Shown one piece after another: positions 7,691-16,309 of a stretch of DNA of 40,771 nt; within the stretch, counting starts at the first letter, position 1, and each line of letters begins with the position of its first letter. The notes under the pieces were generated by a model. It did no database searches. It saw nothing but the letters and a program-made list of their open reading frames with translations, and had not been told where the DNA came from. Made by a program: the position numbers and the translations under genes. Source of the stretch: DAOPMC01 sp035392025 (GTDB lineage Bacteria; Bacillota_I; Bacilli_A; RF39; UBA660); assembly GCA_035392025.1 (NCBI GenBank), contig DAOPMC010000005.1, forward strand, positions 1 to 40,771, written 5' to 3'.

Positions 7691-8935
7691 ATGAAGAAAA
7701 ATAAAAAAATTAATTATATGAAACTATTAAAAATAATAACAATCATCTTAGGGATAATCTTTATACTAGAATTAGGATACTTAATATATGCTAAAATAAA
7801 GGTAGATAAAAATACTGTTTATGCTAATGCCACATACAGTGGTATTACAATAGAAGACGGATATATAGCAGTAGGAGAAAGTGATTTTAAAAACAGCAAA
7901 AAGAATGATTATATTAAAGAAGGATATCGTAAAGCTATAATTACTAAATATGATAGCAGTGGAAAAATTGTTTTTGAAAAAAAGTATGCTACCGGTCTTA
8001 ATAGTAAATTTAATGATGTAATAGAAGTATCTGATGGCTATATTGCAGTAGGCAATGTAGAAGTTAATGTAGATCAAAATAAAAACAAGACACCAGAAGC
8101 TATAATAGTAAAATATGATAAGGATGTCAACTTACTATGGAGTAAAAACTATAATAATCTTGGAGTAAATAGTTTTAATGCTATTATTGAAACCGCAGCT
8201 AATACTTATTTGGCAGTAGGACAAAGTATTTATGAAACCAATATAATAGGAAATCATACAACAGGTGGAGCAATCATTGTAGAATATAGTCAAGATGGAG
8301 AAGAAATAAGAAGGGCAAACTATGATGGACCAAAAACAGGATTATATAATGATGTAATAGAAGTATCTGATGGTTATATAGTAGTTGGTAAAATAAAGTC
8401 TGCAACTGCCATAATTGCTAAATACAATAAAAACTTAGAATTAAAATGGAGAAAATTATATGGCAATTCAGATGATTATGGATTTAGAACAATAACATTA
8501 TTAGATGAAAAGACATTTGTAGTGGGAGGATCTAAAGTATCAGAAACTTCAACTCTTCAAGAAATGCTAATTTTAAAATACAATACTTCAGGTGCTTTAT
8601 TAGAAGAAAGAACATATAAATCAGATGAAAAAAATATGGCTAGAAGTATTAAATATAATTCTGATAATTTAATTGTGATAGGCAACACTAGTACAGCTGA
8701 AGAAGGAGATGCTATTAAATCATTTATAGTAGTCTATGATAAAGATTTAAATATCAAGAAAGAAATCAAACCTGTTGCCAATAATACACTTATTTTATCA
8801 GCGGGAGATCAAAGTAATGTTTTTGGCTATACAACACCTAAGATAGATGAGGCCGGTATTAAAGGAAAAGATATTTATCCTATTATTATTAATATTAGTG
8901 ATAATTTAGAATTGAATTATTTAAAATTAAAATAA
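7691..8935 (+). CDS. membrane-anchored beta-propeller-like protein
   Basis: The 414-residue product has an N-terminal anchor (about 10-33) and an extracytoplasmic region made of about six repeats. Each repeat pairs a blade strand such as DGYIAVGxx with AIITKYDSSGKIVFEKKY-like strands; examples occur near residues 55-95, 112-150, 165-200, 220-255, 270-305 and 320-350. This is typical of bacterial propeller or delta-60-like repeat proteins, probably for binding at the surface. Start ATG follows AGGTGA by six bases. A TasA/camelysin-like gene lies 28 bases downstream, so the two may share an operon. Confidence 0.65.
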   Translation: MKKNKKINYMKLLKIITIILGIIFILELGYLIYAKIKVDKNTVYANATYSGITIEDGYIAVGESDFKNSKKNDYIKEGYRKAIITKYDSSGKIVFEKKYATGLNSKFNDVIEVSDGYIAVGNVEVNVDQNKNKTPEAIIVKYDKDVNLLWSKNYNNLGVNSFNAIIETAANTYLAVGQSIYETNIIGNHTTGGAIIVEYSQDGEEIRRANYDGPKTGLYNDVIEVSDGYIVVGKIKSATAIIAKYNKNLELKWRKLYGNSDDYGFRTITLLDEKTFVVGGSKVSETSTLQEMLILKYNTSGALLEERTYKSDEKNMARSIKYNSDNLIVIGNTSTAEEGDAIKSFIVVYDKDLNIKKEIKPVANNTLILSAGDQSNVFGYTTPKIDEAGIKGKDIYPIIINISDNLELNYLKLK

Positions 8936-8963
8936 TAATGTATAATGAAAATAGGAGAGAGAT

Positions 8964-9536
8964 ATGAATAATATTAAAAAAAATGTATTGTCGTTTATTG
9001 GTATAGTAGTTTTGATGATATTAATAGCAGGGGGAACTTATGCAGCTTTTATAATGACACAATCAGGATCAACAAATACAATTCAAACTGGGACAGTATC
9101 GTTTTCATATACACAGCCGAGCAGTAATGTTACACTTTCTAGTGCCTATCCAGTAACAGATGCAACAGGTCAAACTGGAGATTATTTTGAATTTAGTGTA
9201 AGTGCAACGACAAGTGGAGAGCATGATACTAATTATTATGTCTATTATGTTTTGGATAGTAATAATACGATGTCACAAAACGATATAAGGCTTTATTTAA
9301 CAACAGTATCAGATAATGTTGAAACCGTTGTAGCGGGGTTCCCTAGAATAGCGGGTTATTCTGATGAGTATTCTTCTGGTTATCTTTTAGATAGTGGTAT
9401 TTTTGAAACCAATAGTAATACTTTGAGTAAAACATATCGACTAAGAATGTGGATCAGTCAAGACTATACTGACAACTCTGGCTCAAAGACATTTAAAATA
9501 ACAGTTAATACTTATGGGACAGCGATAGCAGAATAA
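8964..9536 (+). CDS. TasA/camelysin-like exported protein
   Basis: The 190-residue product has a membrane-spanning signal (SFIGIVVLMILIAGGTYAAF, about 10-29 region) followed by TQSGSTNTIQTGTVSFSY, the pattern of SipW-dependent TasA/CalY cargo. The rest is beta-rich with few charged residues. Such proteins form matrix fibres or surface coats in Bacillus. It carries no C-terminal anchor. GGAGAG precedes the ATG. It resembles the N-terminal part of the protein at 2096, giving two cargo proteins without a SipW gene nearby. Confidence 0.65.
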   Translation: MNNIKKNVLSFIGIVVLMILIAGGTYAAFIMTQSGSTNTIQTGTVSFSYTQPSSNVTLSSAYPVTDATGQTGDYFEFSVSATTSGEHDTNYYVYYVLDSNNTMSQNDIRLYLTTVSDNVETVVAGFPRIAGYSDEYSSGYLLDSGIFETNSNTLSKTYRLRMWISQDYTDNSGSKTFKITVNTYGTAIAE

Positions 9537-9564
9537 AAAAAGAAGTTTTAATTAACTTCTTTTT
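9537..9564. terminator. bidirectional terminator
   Basis: AGAAGTT at 9541-9547 and AACTTCT at 9554-9560 form a stem with A and T runs on either side. It serves both convergent genes and overlaps the stop codon of rnj. Confidence 0.8.
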
Positions 9565-11225
9565 ACGTCTAACATTAAAGATAAAACCAAAGGTCTTCTG
9601 CCAGTTATGCTATGAATATATGTACTTACATTTTTGGTAAGCTCATTTTTTATTTCCAAGAATGTAGTCTTAGGAGCTTTTAAACTTTTATTTATTGATT
9701 TACTAGCAATGTTTTCAATATTTGATAACAACTTTTCATTCTCATTAATAAGTACAAAGCCACGGGTTGTAATATTTGGCTTAATTAAAAGCTTTTTCTT
9801 TTCCATATCAATATTAGCGATAACAACCAATATACCATCTTCTGCCATAACCTTACGATCATGTAAAACAGCACTTCCAATATCACCAATTCTATTACCA
9901 TCAACAAAACTATCAATGATATCAATGTTACCTACTTTTGATATAGAATTGTTTTCTATCTCTAATATTTCACCATTATCGCAAACAAATGTATTTTCTC
10001 TTTGAACTCCACATTCAACCGCTAAATCAGCATGTTTTTTTAACATACGATAATCACCGTGAATAGGCATAAAGTTTTTAGGATTAATTAGTCTTATCAT
10101 GAGTTTTAATTCTTCACTTTTGCCATGCCCTGATGTATGAATTCCACTTAATGATGCACTAGTATAAACCTTAACACCTTTTAAATATAAATTATTTATT
10201 GTATTACTAATACTAGTGGCATTACCAGGTATTGCAGATGATGAAAAGATAACAATATCTTCCGGACGAAGGGTTATAAACTTATGAACACCTTCAGCAA
10301 TTCTTGATAGTGCAGCAAGAGGTTCTCCTTGAGTACCGGTACAAAGAAGTACTACTTCACTTGGCTTTAATGTATTAGCAACCTCTATTGATACAATAGT
10401 ATTATCATTCTTAATATAACCACTTTCAATAGATATTTGAACATTATTCTCCATACTTCTACCCATTAAACATACTTTACGGTTGTTCTTTTTACATGTT
10501 TCAATAATATGTTTTAATCGATAGATATTGGATGCAAATGTTGCAATAATTAATCTATTATTTGGATGTTTTAAGAATATGTCACCCAAGGCAATATCAA
10601 CTTTAGATTCACTTGATGAAAATCCTTCATCTAAAGCATTGGTACTATCACTAAGTAGTAGAGCGACACCTTTTTTGCCAATCGTTGCCATCTTGTACAA
10701 ATCAGGTGGAGGACCAATAGGTGTCAAATCAAATTTAAAGTCTCCAGTATGTACAATAGTACCATCTAAACTTGTAACAGCAACTCCAAAAGAGTCTGGT
10801 ACTGAGTGAGTAGTTCTAAAAAATTCTATCTCAAAATTACGATATTTTAATTTAGTATTTTCATCATATACATATAAAAATTTATAATTAATATTTCTTT
10901 CTTCTAATTTTTTTCTTATTAAGAAGGTAGCTTGATTAGGAGCATATATACTTGGAATACTCACTTCTTGAAGTAAAAATGGTATAGCACCTATATGATC
11001 TTCATGGCCATGAGTAATAATTAATGTTCTAATCTTTTTTTGATTATTCTTTAAAAAAGAAAAATCAGGTAAAACATAATCAATACCTCTAAGCTCTATA
11101 TCTGGGAACAAAACACCAGCATCTATTATCACAATTTCATCATTGCGTAATAAACAATACATATTTTTTCCAACTTCTCCTAAGCCACCTAACGCAAAGA
11201 CATAAGTCTTATTTGGCTTAAACAT
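9552..11225 (-). CDS. rnjA: ribonuclease J
   Basis: RNase J is a metallo-beta-lactamase-fold ribonuclease with 5'-3' exo- and endonuclease activity in mRNA decay and rRNA maturation. The 557-residue length is that of the family. The metal-binding THGHEDHIG motif is at about 71-79, the beta-CASP region contains the histidine motifs HSVPDSFG, HTGDF and SGHG, and the C-terminal domain is complete (FLEIKNELTKN, GRRPLVLSLMLDVKRS). GGAG stands eight bases before the ATG. J1 versus J2 cannot be settled from one gene. Confidence 0.95.
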   Translation of the reverse strand: MFKPNKTYVFALGGLGEVGKNMYCLLRNDEIVIIDAGVLFPDIELRGIDYVLPDFSFLKNNQKKIRTLIITHGHEDHIGAIPFLLQEVSIPSIYAPNQATFLIRKKLEERNINYKFLYVYDENTKLKYRNFEIEFFRTTHSVPDSFGVAVTSLDGTIVHTGDFKFDLTPIGPPPDLYKMATIGKKGVALLLSDSTNALDEGFSSSESKVDIALGDIFLKHPNNRLIIATFASNIYRLKHIIETCKKNNRKVCLMGRSMENNVQISIESGYIKNDNTIVSIEVANTLKPSEVVLLCTGTQGEPLAALSRIAEGVHKFITLRPEDIVIFSSSAIPGNATSISNTINNLYLKGVKVYTSASLSGIHTSGHGKSEELKLMIRLINPKNFMPIHGDYRMLKKHADLAVECGVQRENTFVCDNGEILEIENNSISKVGNIDIIDSFVDGNRIGDIGSAVLHDRKVMAEDGILVVIANIDMEKKKLLIKPNITTRGFVLINENEKLLSNIENIASKSINKSLKAPKTTFLEIKNELTKNVSTYIHSITGRRPLVLSLMLDVKRS

Positions 11226-11285
11226 AAATAATCTCCTTTCATTAATTTTATCAAAGAATCAACCAAAACTAATTATACTATATTT

Positions 11286-11314
11286 TTGATTAAAAGTAAA
11301 TAATTTGTTATACT
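11286..11314 (+). promoter_or_regulatory. promoter of ftsY
   Basis: TTGATT at 11286-11291 and TATACT at 11309-11314 with a 17-base spacer. The leader to the ribosome binding site is very short. Confidence 0.65.
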
Positions 11315-11330
11315 TGAAGTGGTGATACAA

Positions 11331-12299
11331 ATGGGAATATTTCAAAAGTTAAAAGAGTGGAAAAAAAAGAAAGATAGTGACTCCTATAGCATGGGTCTTA
11401 CTAAAACAAAAGAGAATTTTGTTTCTAAATTAGTAAATCTAAATAATAAGTATAAGAAAGTAACAGATGAATACTTTGATGAATTAGAAGAAATTTTAAT
11501 TATGGCAGATATCGGTGTTACAACAGTAATGAAATTTATGGACAAGTTAAAAGATAGAGTAAAAGAAGAACACATTGAAAATACAGATGATTTAAGAGAA
11601 GTAATTGTTGATGAATTATTTATTATATATGTAAATAATGAAATAATAGTAAATAAAATAAAATATGCAAAAGAAGGACCTACAGTAATACTTTTTGTTG
11701 GAGTAAATGGAGTGGGGAAAACAACAACCATTGCCAAGCTGGCTTCCAAACTTCATGATGAGGGGAAATCAACCCTTATGGTAGCAGCTGATACATTTAG
11801 AGCAGGAGCTAAGGAACAGCTTGAAGAGTGGGCTAATAAAACAGAAAGTTTTTTTGTAAAAAAAGATGATAATAGTGATCCTGCAAGTGTTGTCTATGAT
11901 GGACTTGTAATGGCAAAAGAAAAAAATATTGATGTTGTTTTAATTGATACTGCAGGAAGACTCCATAATAAAATAAATTTAATGAAAGAGCTTGAAAAAA
12001 TTAATAAAGTTATTTCGACCTTTATATCAGATGCTCCTCATGAGACACTTCTAGTAATTGATGCTACAACAGGCCAAAATGGTATTTCACAGGCAAAAAG
12101 TTTTAAAGAGATTACCAATGTAACGGGGATTGTATTAACTAAATTAGATGGCACATCTAAAGGTGGCATTGTTCTTGCAATAAAAGAAGAAACCAATATT
12201 CCAGTAAAATACATTGGATTAGGCGAAAAAAAAGAAGATTTGCAAGTATTCGACATAGAAAAATATATTTATAGTTTATTCAAAGACTTTAATAAATGA
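11331..12299 (+). CDS. ftsY: signal recognition particle receptor FtsY
   Basis: FtsY is the membrane-side GTPase that receives ribosomes carrying membrane-protein chains from SRP. The 322-residue protein has the helical N domain (about 22-110) and the G domain with GVNGVGKTTTIAKLA at 124-138, DTFRAGA, DTAGRLH and TKLDGTSKGG. It lacks the long acidic A domain seen in E. coli, as is common in Firmicutes; a Lys-rich amphipathic start (FQKLKEWKKKK) may bind membrane. The ATG at 11331 is spaced from GGTGA; the upstream GTGs lie in that site. The usual neighbours ylxM and ffh are not adjacent. Confidence 0.93.
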   Translation: MGIFQKLKEWKKKKDSDSYSMGLTKTKENFVSKLVNLNNKYKKVTDEYFDELEEILIMADIGVTTVMKFMDKLKDRVKEEHIENTDDLREVIVDELFIIYVNNEIIVNKIKYAKEGPTVILFVGVNGVGKTTTIAKLASKLHDEGKSTLMVAADTFRAGAKEQLEEWANKTESFFVKKDDNSDPASVVYDGLVMAKEKNIDVVLIDTAGRLHNKINLMKELEKINKVISTFISDAPHETLLVIDATTGQNGISQAKSFKEITNVTGIVLTKLDGTSKGGIVLAIKEETNIPVKYIGLGEKKEDLQVFDIEKYIYSLFKDFNK

Positions 12300-12324
12300 G
12301 TTCATAAAGAATTCATTTTTTTTT
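12297..12324 (+). terminator. intrinsic terminator of ftsY
   Basis: TGAGTTC at 12297-12303 pairs with GAATTCA at 12309-12315 (one G-U pair) and is followed by a run of nine or more T. The stem overlaps the stop codon. Confidence 0.7.
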
Positions 12325-12377
12325 AATATATTTTTAACATATAATATGCTATAATCTACATAGTAGGTGAGAATAAT

Positions 12378-13328
12378 ATGGGGAATCCAAAAGTATTTAA
12401 AACACTTGATGAACAAGTCAACATCTTAGAAGAAAAAGGATTAGTAGTTAAAGATGAGGAATATGCTAAAGAAGTTTTGTTGAGAGAAAACTACTTCTTT
12501 TTAAATGGATATCGCCATGTTTTTATGAAATCTAGCGATAGAAAAGTATTTATTCCAGGTACAAGTTTTGAAGAACTTTACAGTTTGTTTTTATTTGATA
12601 GATCACTTAGAACTATATTATTCAAGAATGTTACTATCATAGAAAATAATATAAAATCAATTATTTCTCATCAACTATCTAAAAAATATGGTTTTAAAGA
12701 AAAAGATTACTTAAATCCACATAATTTTAATACGACGGGTGATAGGAGAAAACAAGTGTCAGATTTAATAGGCAAGATGAAAAGACAAATTAGATCAAAT
12801 GCAGCACAACATGCAGCAACGATGCATTATGTTAATAATTATGGATATATACCTTTATGGGTACTTGTTAAAGTATTATCATTTGGGATTGTTGCAGAAT
12901 TATTTTCCATACTAAAAAAAGAAGATCAGTATGATATTATTGATTTTTATAAAATAGATATTGAGGATTTTGTTGTGTATTTATCTATTCTTGCCAATTA
13001 TCGTAATATATGTGCTCATGAAGATATTGTTTTTGAAAATAAAACACAAAAATATATAAATGATACTATATTTCATAGGCAGTTACAAATTCCAATTACA
13101 GATAATGAATATGTCTATGGCAAAAATGATTTATTTGCACTTATCATAATTATTAAATCTATGCTTAAAGATAATGAAGTATATGACATGGTGTTAGAAA
13201 TTGATAAGGCAATAAACAATCTTGAACTTAATTTAAGAAGTATACCTATTAATAAAGTATTAGATAGGATGGGATTCCCAGAAAATTGGGTAGAAATAAA
13301 AAACATAAAGAAAGAAGAGATGTTTTAA
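12378..13328 (+). CDS. Abi_2 family (AbiD/AbiF-type) abortive infection protein
   Basis: Abi_2 proteins are HEPN-fold proteins known from lactococcal phage-exclusion systems, where they are thought to act as RNases. The 316-residue product has the N-terminal signature (TLDEQVNILEEKGLVV at 9-24, LRENYFFLNGYR at 35-46) and a central LFLFDRSLRTILF. The HEPN RX4H motif is R209-N-I-C-A-H214 in ANYRNICAHED, likely catalytic. RBS AGGTGA and a TATAAT box are close upstream. Its stop codon overlaps the start of the HtrA gene (TAATG), so the two are translated together. Phage defence is inferred from the family. Confidence 0.85.
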   Translation: MGNPKVFKTLDEQVNILEEKGLVVKDEEYAKEVLLRENYFFLNGYRHVFMKSSDRKVFIPGTSFEELYSLFLFDRSLRTILFKNVTIIENNIKSIISHQLSKKYGFKEKDYLNPHNFNTTGDRRKQVSDLIGKMKRQIRSNAAQHAATMHYVNNYGYIPLWVLVKVLSFGIVAELFSILKKEDQYDIIDFYKIDIEDFVVYLSILANYRNICAHEDIVFENKTQKYINDTIFHRQLQIPITDNEYVYGKNDLFALIIIIKSMLKDNEVYDMVLEIDKAINNLELNLRSIPINKVLDRMGFPENWVEIKNIKKEEMF

Positions 13329-14437
13329 TGAAAGATACTACATTAAAATATATAATTACAATTATTTTAATGCTATTTATTGGTGCAGGATCAATGTATC
13401 TATTAATAATAGAATTAAATGTAAAAACTGCAACTGTTTCTGGTAGTAATGGTACATGCTATACATCATGTGAGGACAAAGTGACAATCACTGATACAGG
13501 AATAAGTAGTGCAGTAGAAAAGATTTATGATGCTGTTGTAATTATTGAAAATTATAAAAATAATACATTGTCATCAACTGGTACGGGATTTGTTTACAAA
13601 GTAGATGAGAACTATGGCTATATTATTACTAATTATCATGTTGCGGGTGATTCACAGAAAGTGGTTGTTATCATGTCAGATGATACAGAAGTTAATGGCA
13701 CATATTTGGGTGGAGATCAGTACATGGATATATCAGTTATCAAAATTGATAGTAAATATGTCACAAAAGTAGCAGAAATTGGTGATAGCAATAAAACACA
13801 GTTGGGAGATACTGTCTTTACCGTAGGAACTCCTGTTGGCTATGATTATCGTGGCACAGTGACAAGAGGAATATTATCAGGCAAAGATAGATTAGTAGAA
13901 ATATCAATATCAGGTTATCAAAGTGATTGGGTAATGAAAGTACTTCAGACAGATGCTGCAATTAACCCTGGTAATAGTGGAGGACCACTTGTCAATTCTA
14001 ATGGTGAAGTCATTGGAGTAAATTCATTAAAGATAGTTAATAATCAAATTGAGGGTATGGGCTTTGCAATACCAATAGAAGATGTTATGGTTCACATAGC
14101 AACGTATGAAAAAGGTGAGTCTATTGACCGCCCTGCGCTTGGAGTTTCAATGTTAAACACAACAGAAACATTTAATTTATATAGAAATGGTATAACATTA
14201 GACAAAAGTATAGAAAGTGGCGTAGTAATTGCATCCGTAGAAAAAGATTATCCTGCATATGGAAAATTACAAAAAGGTGATGTGATTGTTAAAATTAATA
14301 ATGATGAAATAGAGAACATATCATATTTCAAATATAATTTATATAAATATCAAGTAGGAGACACAATTAAAATAACATACATTAGAGATGGTAAAACATC
14401 TACTGTAGATATTATTTTAAATAAAGTTGCAGAATAA
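13328..14437 (+). CDS. membrane-anchored HtrA/DegP-type serine protease with PDZ domain
   Basis: The 369-residue protein has one N-terminal membrane helix (about 8-28), a trypsin-like domain with catalytic H104 (NYHVAGD), D134 (YMDISVIK) and S217 (NPGNSGGPL), and a C-terminal PDZ domain (about 270-365; GVVIASVEKDYPA, LQKGDVIVKINND). HtrA enzymes degrade or sense misfolded exported proteins. The start ATG overlaps the stop of the Abi_2 gene. An upstream ATG at 13286 lies within the Abi_2 frame and would add a charged head; the overlap start fits better. It may simply be the cell's quality-control HtrA. Confidence 0.88.
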   Translation: MKDTTLKYIITIILMLFIGAGSMYLLIIELNVKTATVSGSNGTCYTSCEDKVTITDTGISSAVEKIYDAVVIIENYKNNTLSSTGTGFVYKVDENYGYIITNYHVAGDSQKVVVIMSDDTEVNGTYLGGDQYMDISVIKIDSKYVTKVAEIGDSNKTQLGDTVFTVGTPVGYDYRGTVTRGILSGKDRLVEISISGYQSDWVMKVLQTDAAINPGNSGGPLVNSNGEVIGVNSLKIVNNQIEGMGFAIPIEDVMVHIATYEKGESIDRPALGVSMLNTTETFNLYRNGITLDKSIESGVVIASVEKDYPAYGKLQKGDVIVKINNDEIENISYFKYNLYKYQVGDTIKITYIRDGKTSTVDIILNKVAE

Positions 14438-14498
14438 AAAAAGATAGACATTGCATAGATATTAATATATAATACTTTTTATTAAAAGAGGTGATATT

Positions 14499-15131
14499 AT
14501 GGTACGTATTAAGAATCATAAATCTTCAATATTTGATATTGATGCGAATGTTGTTACTTTGATTATGTATGCAGCAATTGCAATATTAGGATTTTCTCCA
14601 TATGTTAACTTGCTTACATTTTCAATACCAATGGTGGTTTATGGAGTAGAAAAGAAAAGTAAATATGTAAAGGAAAATGCTATTCAGGCTGTTACTATTA
14701 GTTTGATAGCAACAATTATATATCTAGTATTTATGATAGTTTCAGTAATTATGACTCCACGATGTACATCAACTTATGTATGTTTTGGATCTTCTATAAT
14801 TCATAAAGCATTTGGTTTTTATGGAAGTTTAAGATGGATGGTTGCAGCATTTGTATTTATAGTATGTTTAATAGTAGCACTTAGAAGCTATAATTATGAG
14901 AATGCAGAGCTAAACGAATTATCAAAAATTAATTTAAAAATTAAAAAGATCTTAGACAAAGTATTAAAGACTGATGATATAACTGAAGATAATAAAGATA
15001 AGAATAAGAAGTTAAAGAATAATTTATCAATTGAAAGCAAGCCCAAGAAACCACAGACAAAAAATAAGCAACAACCTGTTGATAAAAAAATCGTCAAGCA
15101 AACAAAAAAGGTAAAAAGCAATGAAGAATAA
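14499..15131 (+). CDS. Tic20/DUF4870-like membrane protein
   Basis: The 210-residue product has four hydrophobic segments in the first 130 residues, with FSPYVNLLTFSIPMVVY and KKSKYVKENAIQAV matching the DUF4870/Tic20-like pattern in which a charged loop separates membrane helices. Residues about 135-210 are a Lys-rich cytoplasmic tail. Function is unknown. AGAGGTGAT precedes the ATG. It overlaps the Fic-like gene by 11 bases, so the two proteins may work together. Confidence 0.65.
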   Translation: MVRIKNHKSSIFDIDANVVTLIMYAAIAILGFSPYVNLLTFSIPMVVYGVEKKSKYVKENAIQAVTISLIATIIYLVFMIVSVIMTPRCTSTYVCFGSSIIHKAFGFYGSLRWMVAAFVFIVCLIVALRSYNYENAELNELSKINLKIKKILDKVLKTDDITEDNKDKNKKLKNNLSIESKPKKPQTKNKQQPVDKKIVKQTKKVKSNEE

Positions 15132-15588
15132 ATTAGGATTATCAGATGATATGCTAGCAGTAGTAGAGAACAATCTTGTTGATTATAAATTGACGTTGCT
15201 AGATGAATATTTTACTTTTAATGAAAATCATAGAGGATTGGAATATTTAAAGAAGCTTCATAGTTTTCTTTTCTCCGATTTATATGACAATGCCGGAGAA
15301 CTTTCTAAAGATGTTGATTCCATTAGAGAACAAGAAGCGGAGCAATTACTGAGTAATATATATGAATCAATTGGATATCTTGATTATAGTGAGGCACTGA
15401 TAATAATCAATGAAAGTATAAAAGATATAAGAGACATGCAAATATTTAATGATGGGAATGCCAGGACAATATATGCATTTGTTATGGTAGCGATGAAAGA
15501 TCATCAAGTAGCAACACATCAGCTGGTTTGCAGTGAAGAGCGCAGGAATTTTGAGATAAGTATGAGAACCAATCAAGAAAGAAGATAA
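15121..15588 (+). CDS. Fic-family protein lacking the catalytic histidine
   Basis: Fic proteins transfer AMP or similar groups to proteins; the motif is HxFx(D/E)GNxxR. This 155-residue product shows the Fic fold landmarks LEYLKKLHSFLFSDLYDNAG at about 40-59 and, in place of the motif, QIFNDGNARTI at 107-117. The histidine is Gln107, encoded CAA, one substitution away from CAT or CAC. The remaining DGN and Arg115 are kept. The product is probably inactive as a transferase or acts by binding. The start ATG overlaps the preceding gene; a terminator follows. Confidence 0.75.
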   Translation: MKNKLGLSDDMLAVVENNLVDYKLTLLDEYFTFNENHRGLEYLKKLHSFLFSDLYDNAGELSKDVDSIREQEAEQLLSNIYESIGYLDYSEALIIINESIKDIRDMQIFNDGNARTIYAFVMVAMKDHQVATHQLVCSEERRNFEISMRTNQERR

Positions 15589-15596
15589 AAAGTGAT

Positions 15597-15617
15597 AGCA
15601 CATTCATGTGCTTTTTT
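15597..15617 (+). terminator. intrinsic terminator after the Fic-like gene
   Basis: AGCACAT at 15597-15603 and ATGTGCT at 15606-15612 form a stem followed by T. Confidence 0.85.
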
Positions 15618-15641
15618 CATACACTAATATAGGTGATTTAA

Positions 15642-15935
15642 ATGAATTTTAGAGCAATAAAAGGAGTTGTAATAGATGCAGGTCATGGTGGGGATGATCC
15701 AGGAGCAGTAGGCAATGGTATAATCGAAAAAAATTTAAATTTAGAAGCATCTGAATACATGTATAACAGGTTAAAAGAATTAGGTATTCCAGTAAAAATA
15801 ATAAGATCAACTGATGAGACACTATCTTCAACTGATAGAACAAAAAGAATATTAAATGCTTTTGGTAATAGTTCAGATGTTATTGTCATATCCAATCATA
15901 TTAATGCAGGAGGTGCGACTATATCCATGTGGTAA
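15642..15935 (+). pseudogene. N-acetylmuramoyl-L-alanine amidase, C-terminus lost
   Basis: The gene starts well (AGGTGA, ATG) and encodes the first half of an Amidase_3 enzyme: H15 in DAGHGGDDPG, E29 in IIEKNLN, and H86 in SNHINAGGA. After about residue 92 the family sequence stops and the frame ends in TISMW at the start of a 37-bp repeat. The second half, with the catalytic glutamate, is missing here and also after the second repeat copy. A normal enzyme has about 175-200 residues; this one has 97. It is most likely inactive, cut by an insertion or deletion. Confidence 0.8.
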
Positions 15936-15961
15936 CCAAATTTAACTCCCTATAAGAAAAA
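15925..15961. repeat. 37-bp direct repeat, left copy
   Basis: This 37-base sequence, beginning CCATGTGGTAACC and ending CTATAAGAAAAA, recurs without mismatch at 18452-18488 in the same orientation. It starts a few bases after the amidase sequence breaks off. The five to ten bases before each copy are also similar (GCGACTA and GTGACTA). The two copies bracket about 2.5 kb of accessory genes. Confidence 0.9.
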
Positions 15962-16026
15962 TGATATATTTATTAAAAAATTGCATTTATCTCCAAAAAA
16001 CCTACTGTAATAAATATTTAAAAATA

Positions 16027-16055
16027 ACAAAAAATTACGGTGCAGAGTAATAAAT
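16027..16055. repeat. 29-bp direct repeat, left copy (target-site duplication)
   Basis: The 29 bases, containing ATTACGGTGCAGAGTAATAA, are repeated exactly at 16224-16252. They flank the insertion-sequence relic and are best read as its target duplication. Confidence 0.85.
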
Positions 16056-16223
16056 GTCAATAACTTTTGAAAATGTCTCAAAAATTTTTAATAATATTAT
16101 ATTTTTCTAATTCATTCATTCTTAATTTAACCTTTCTCATATATATCACCTTGATGATATATTATATTATAAGTGAGACATTTTCTAAAGATAACACTTA
16201 AGACATTATCATAAGATAAACAT
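16056..16223 (-). mobile_element. 168-bp internally deleted IS1202-like element
   Basis: Between the two 29-bp repeats lies a 168-base element with 12-bp perfect inverted repeats GAAAATGTCTCA (16069-16080) and TGAGACATTTTC (16174-16185). Inside is only the start of a transposase reading frame on the minus strand. The right end matches the window's first 49 bases. The IS1202 group of ISNCY elements is known for very long target duplications, which fits 29 bp; the group name is from memory. Confidence 0.7.
16078..16140 (-). pseudogene. transposase N-terminal fragment
   Basis: On the minus strand AGGTGA is followed by ATG and 20 codons reading MRKVKLRMNELEKYNIIKNF, then TGA inside the inverted repeat. 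MNELEKYNIIK matches the start of helix-turn-helix transposases of IS1202-like elements as I remember them. All of the DDE domain is missing. Confidence 0.6.
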
Positions 16224-16252
16224 ACAAAAAATTACGGTGCAGAGTAATAAAT
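16224..16252. repeat. 29-bp direct repeat, right copy
   Basis: Exact copy of 16027-16055. Its last base is the first T of the -35 box of the ATPase promoter, so the insertion left that promoter intact. Confidence 0.85.
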
Positions 16253-16280
16253 TGACAAAAAGTGGGAATTATAGTATAAT
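16252..16280 (+). promoter_or_regulatory. consensus promoter of the DUF4143 ATPase gene
   Basis: TTGACA at 16252-16257 and TATAAT at 16275-16280 with a 17-base spacer: a perfect consensus sigma-A promoter, 30 bases upstream of the ATG. Confidence 0.88.
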
Positions 16281-16309
16281 GACTAATATCGAAAGAGAGG
16301 AATAATAAC

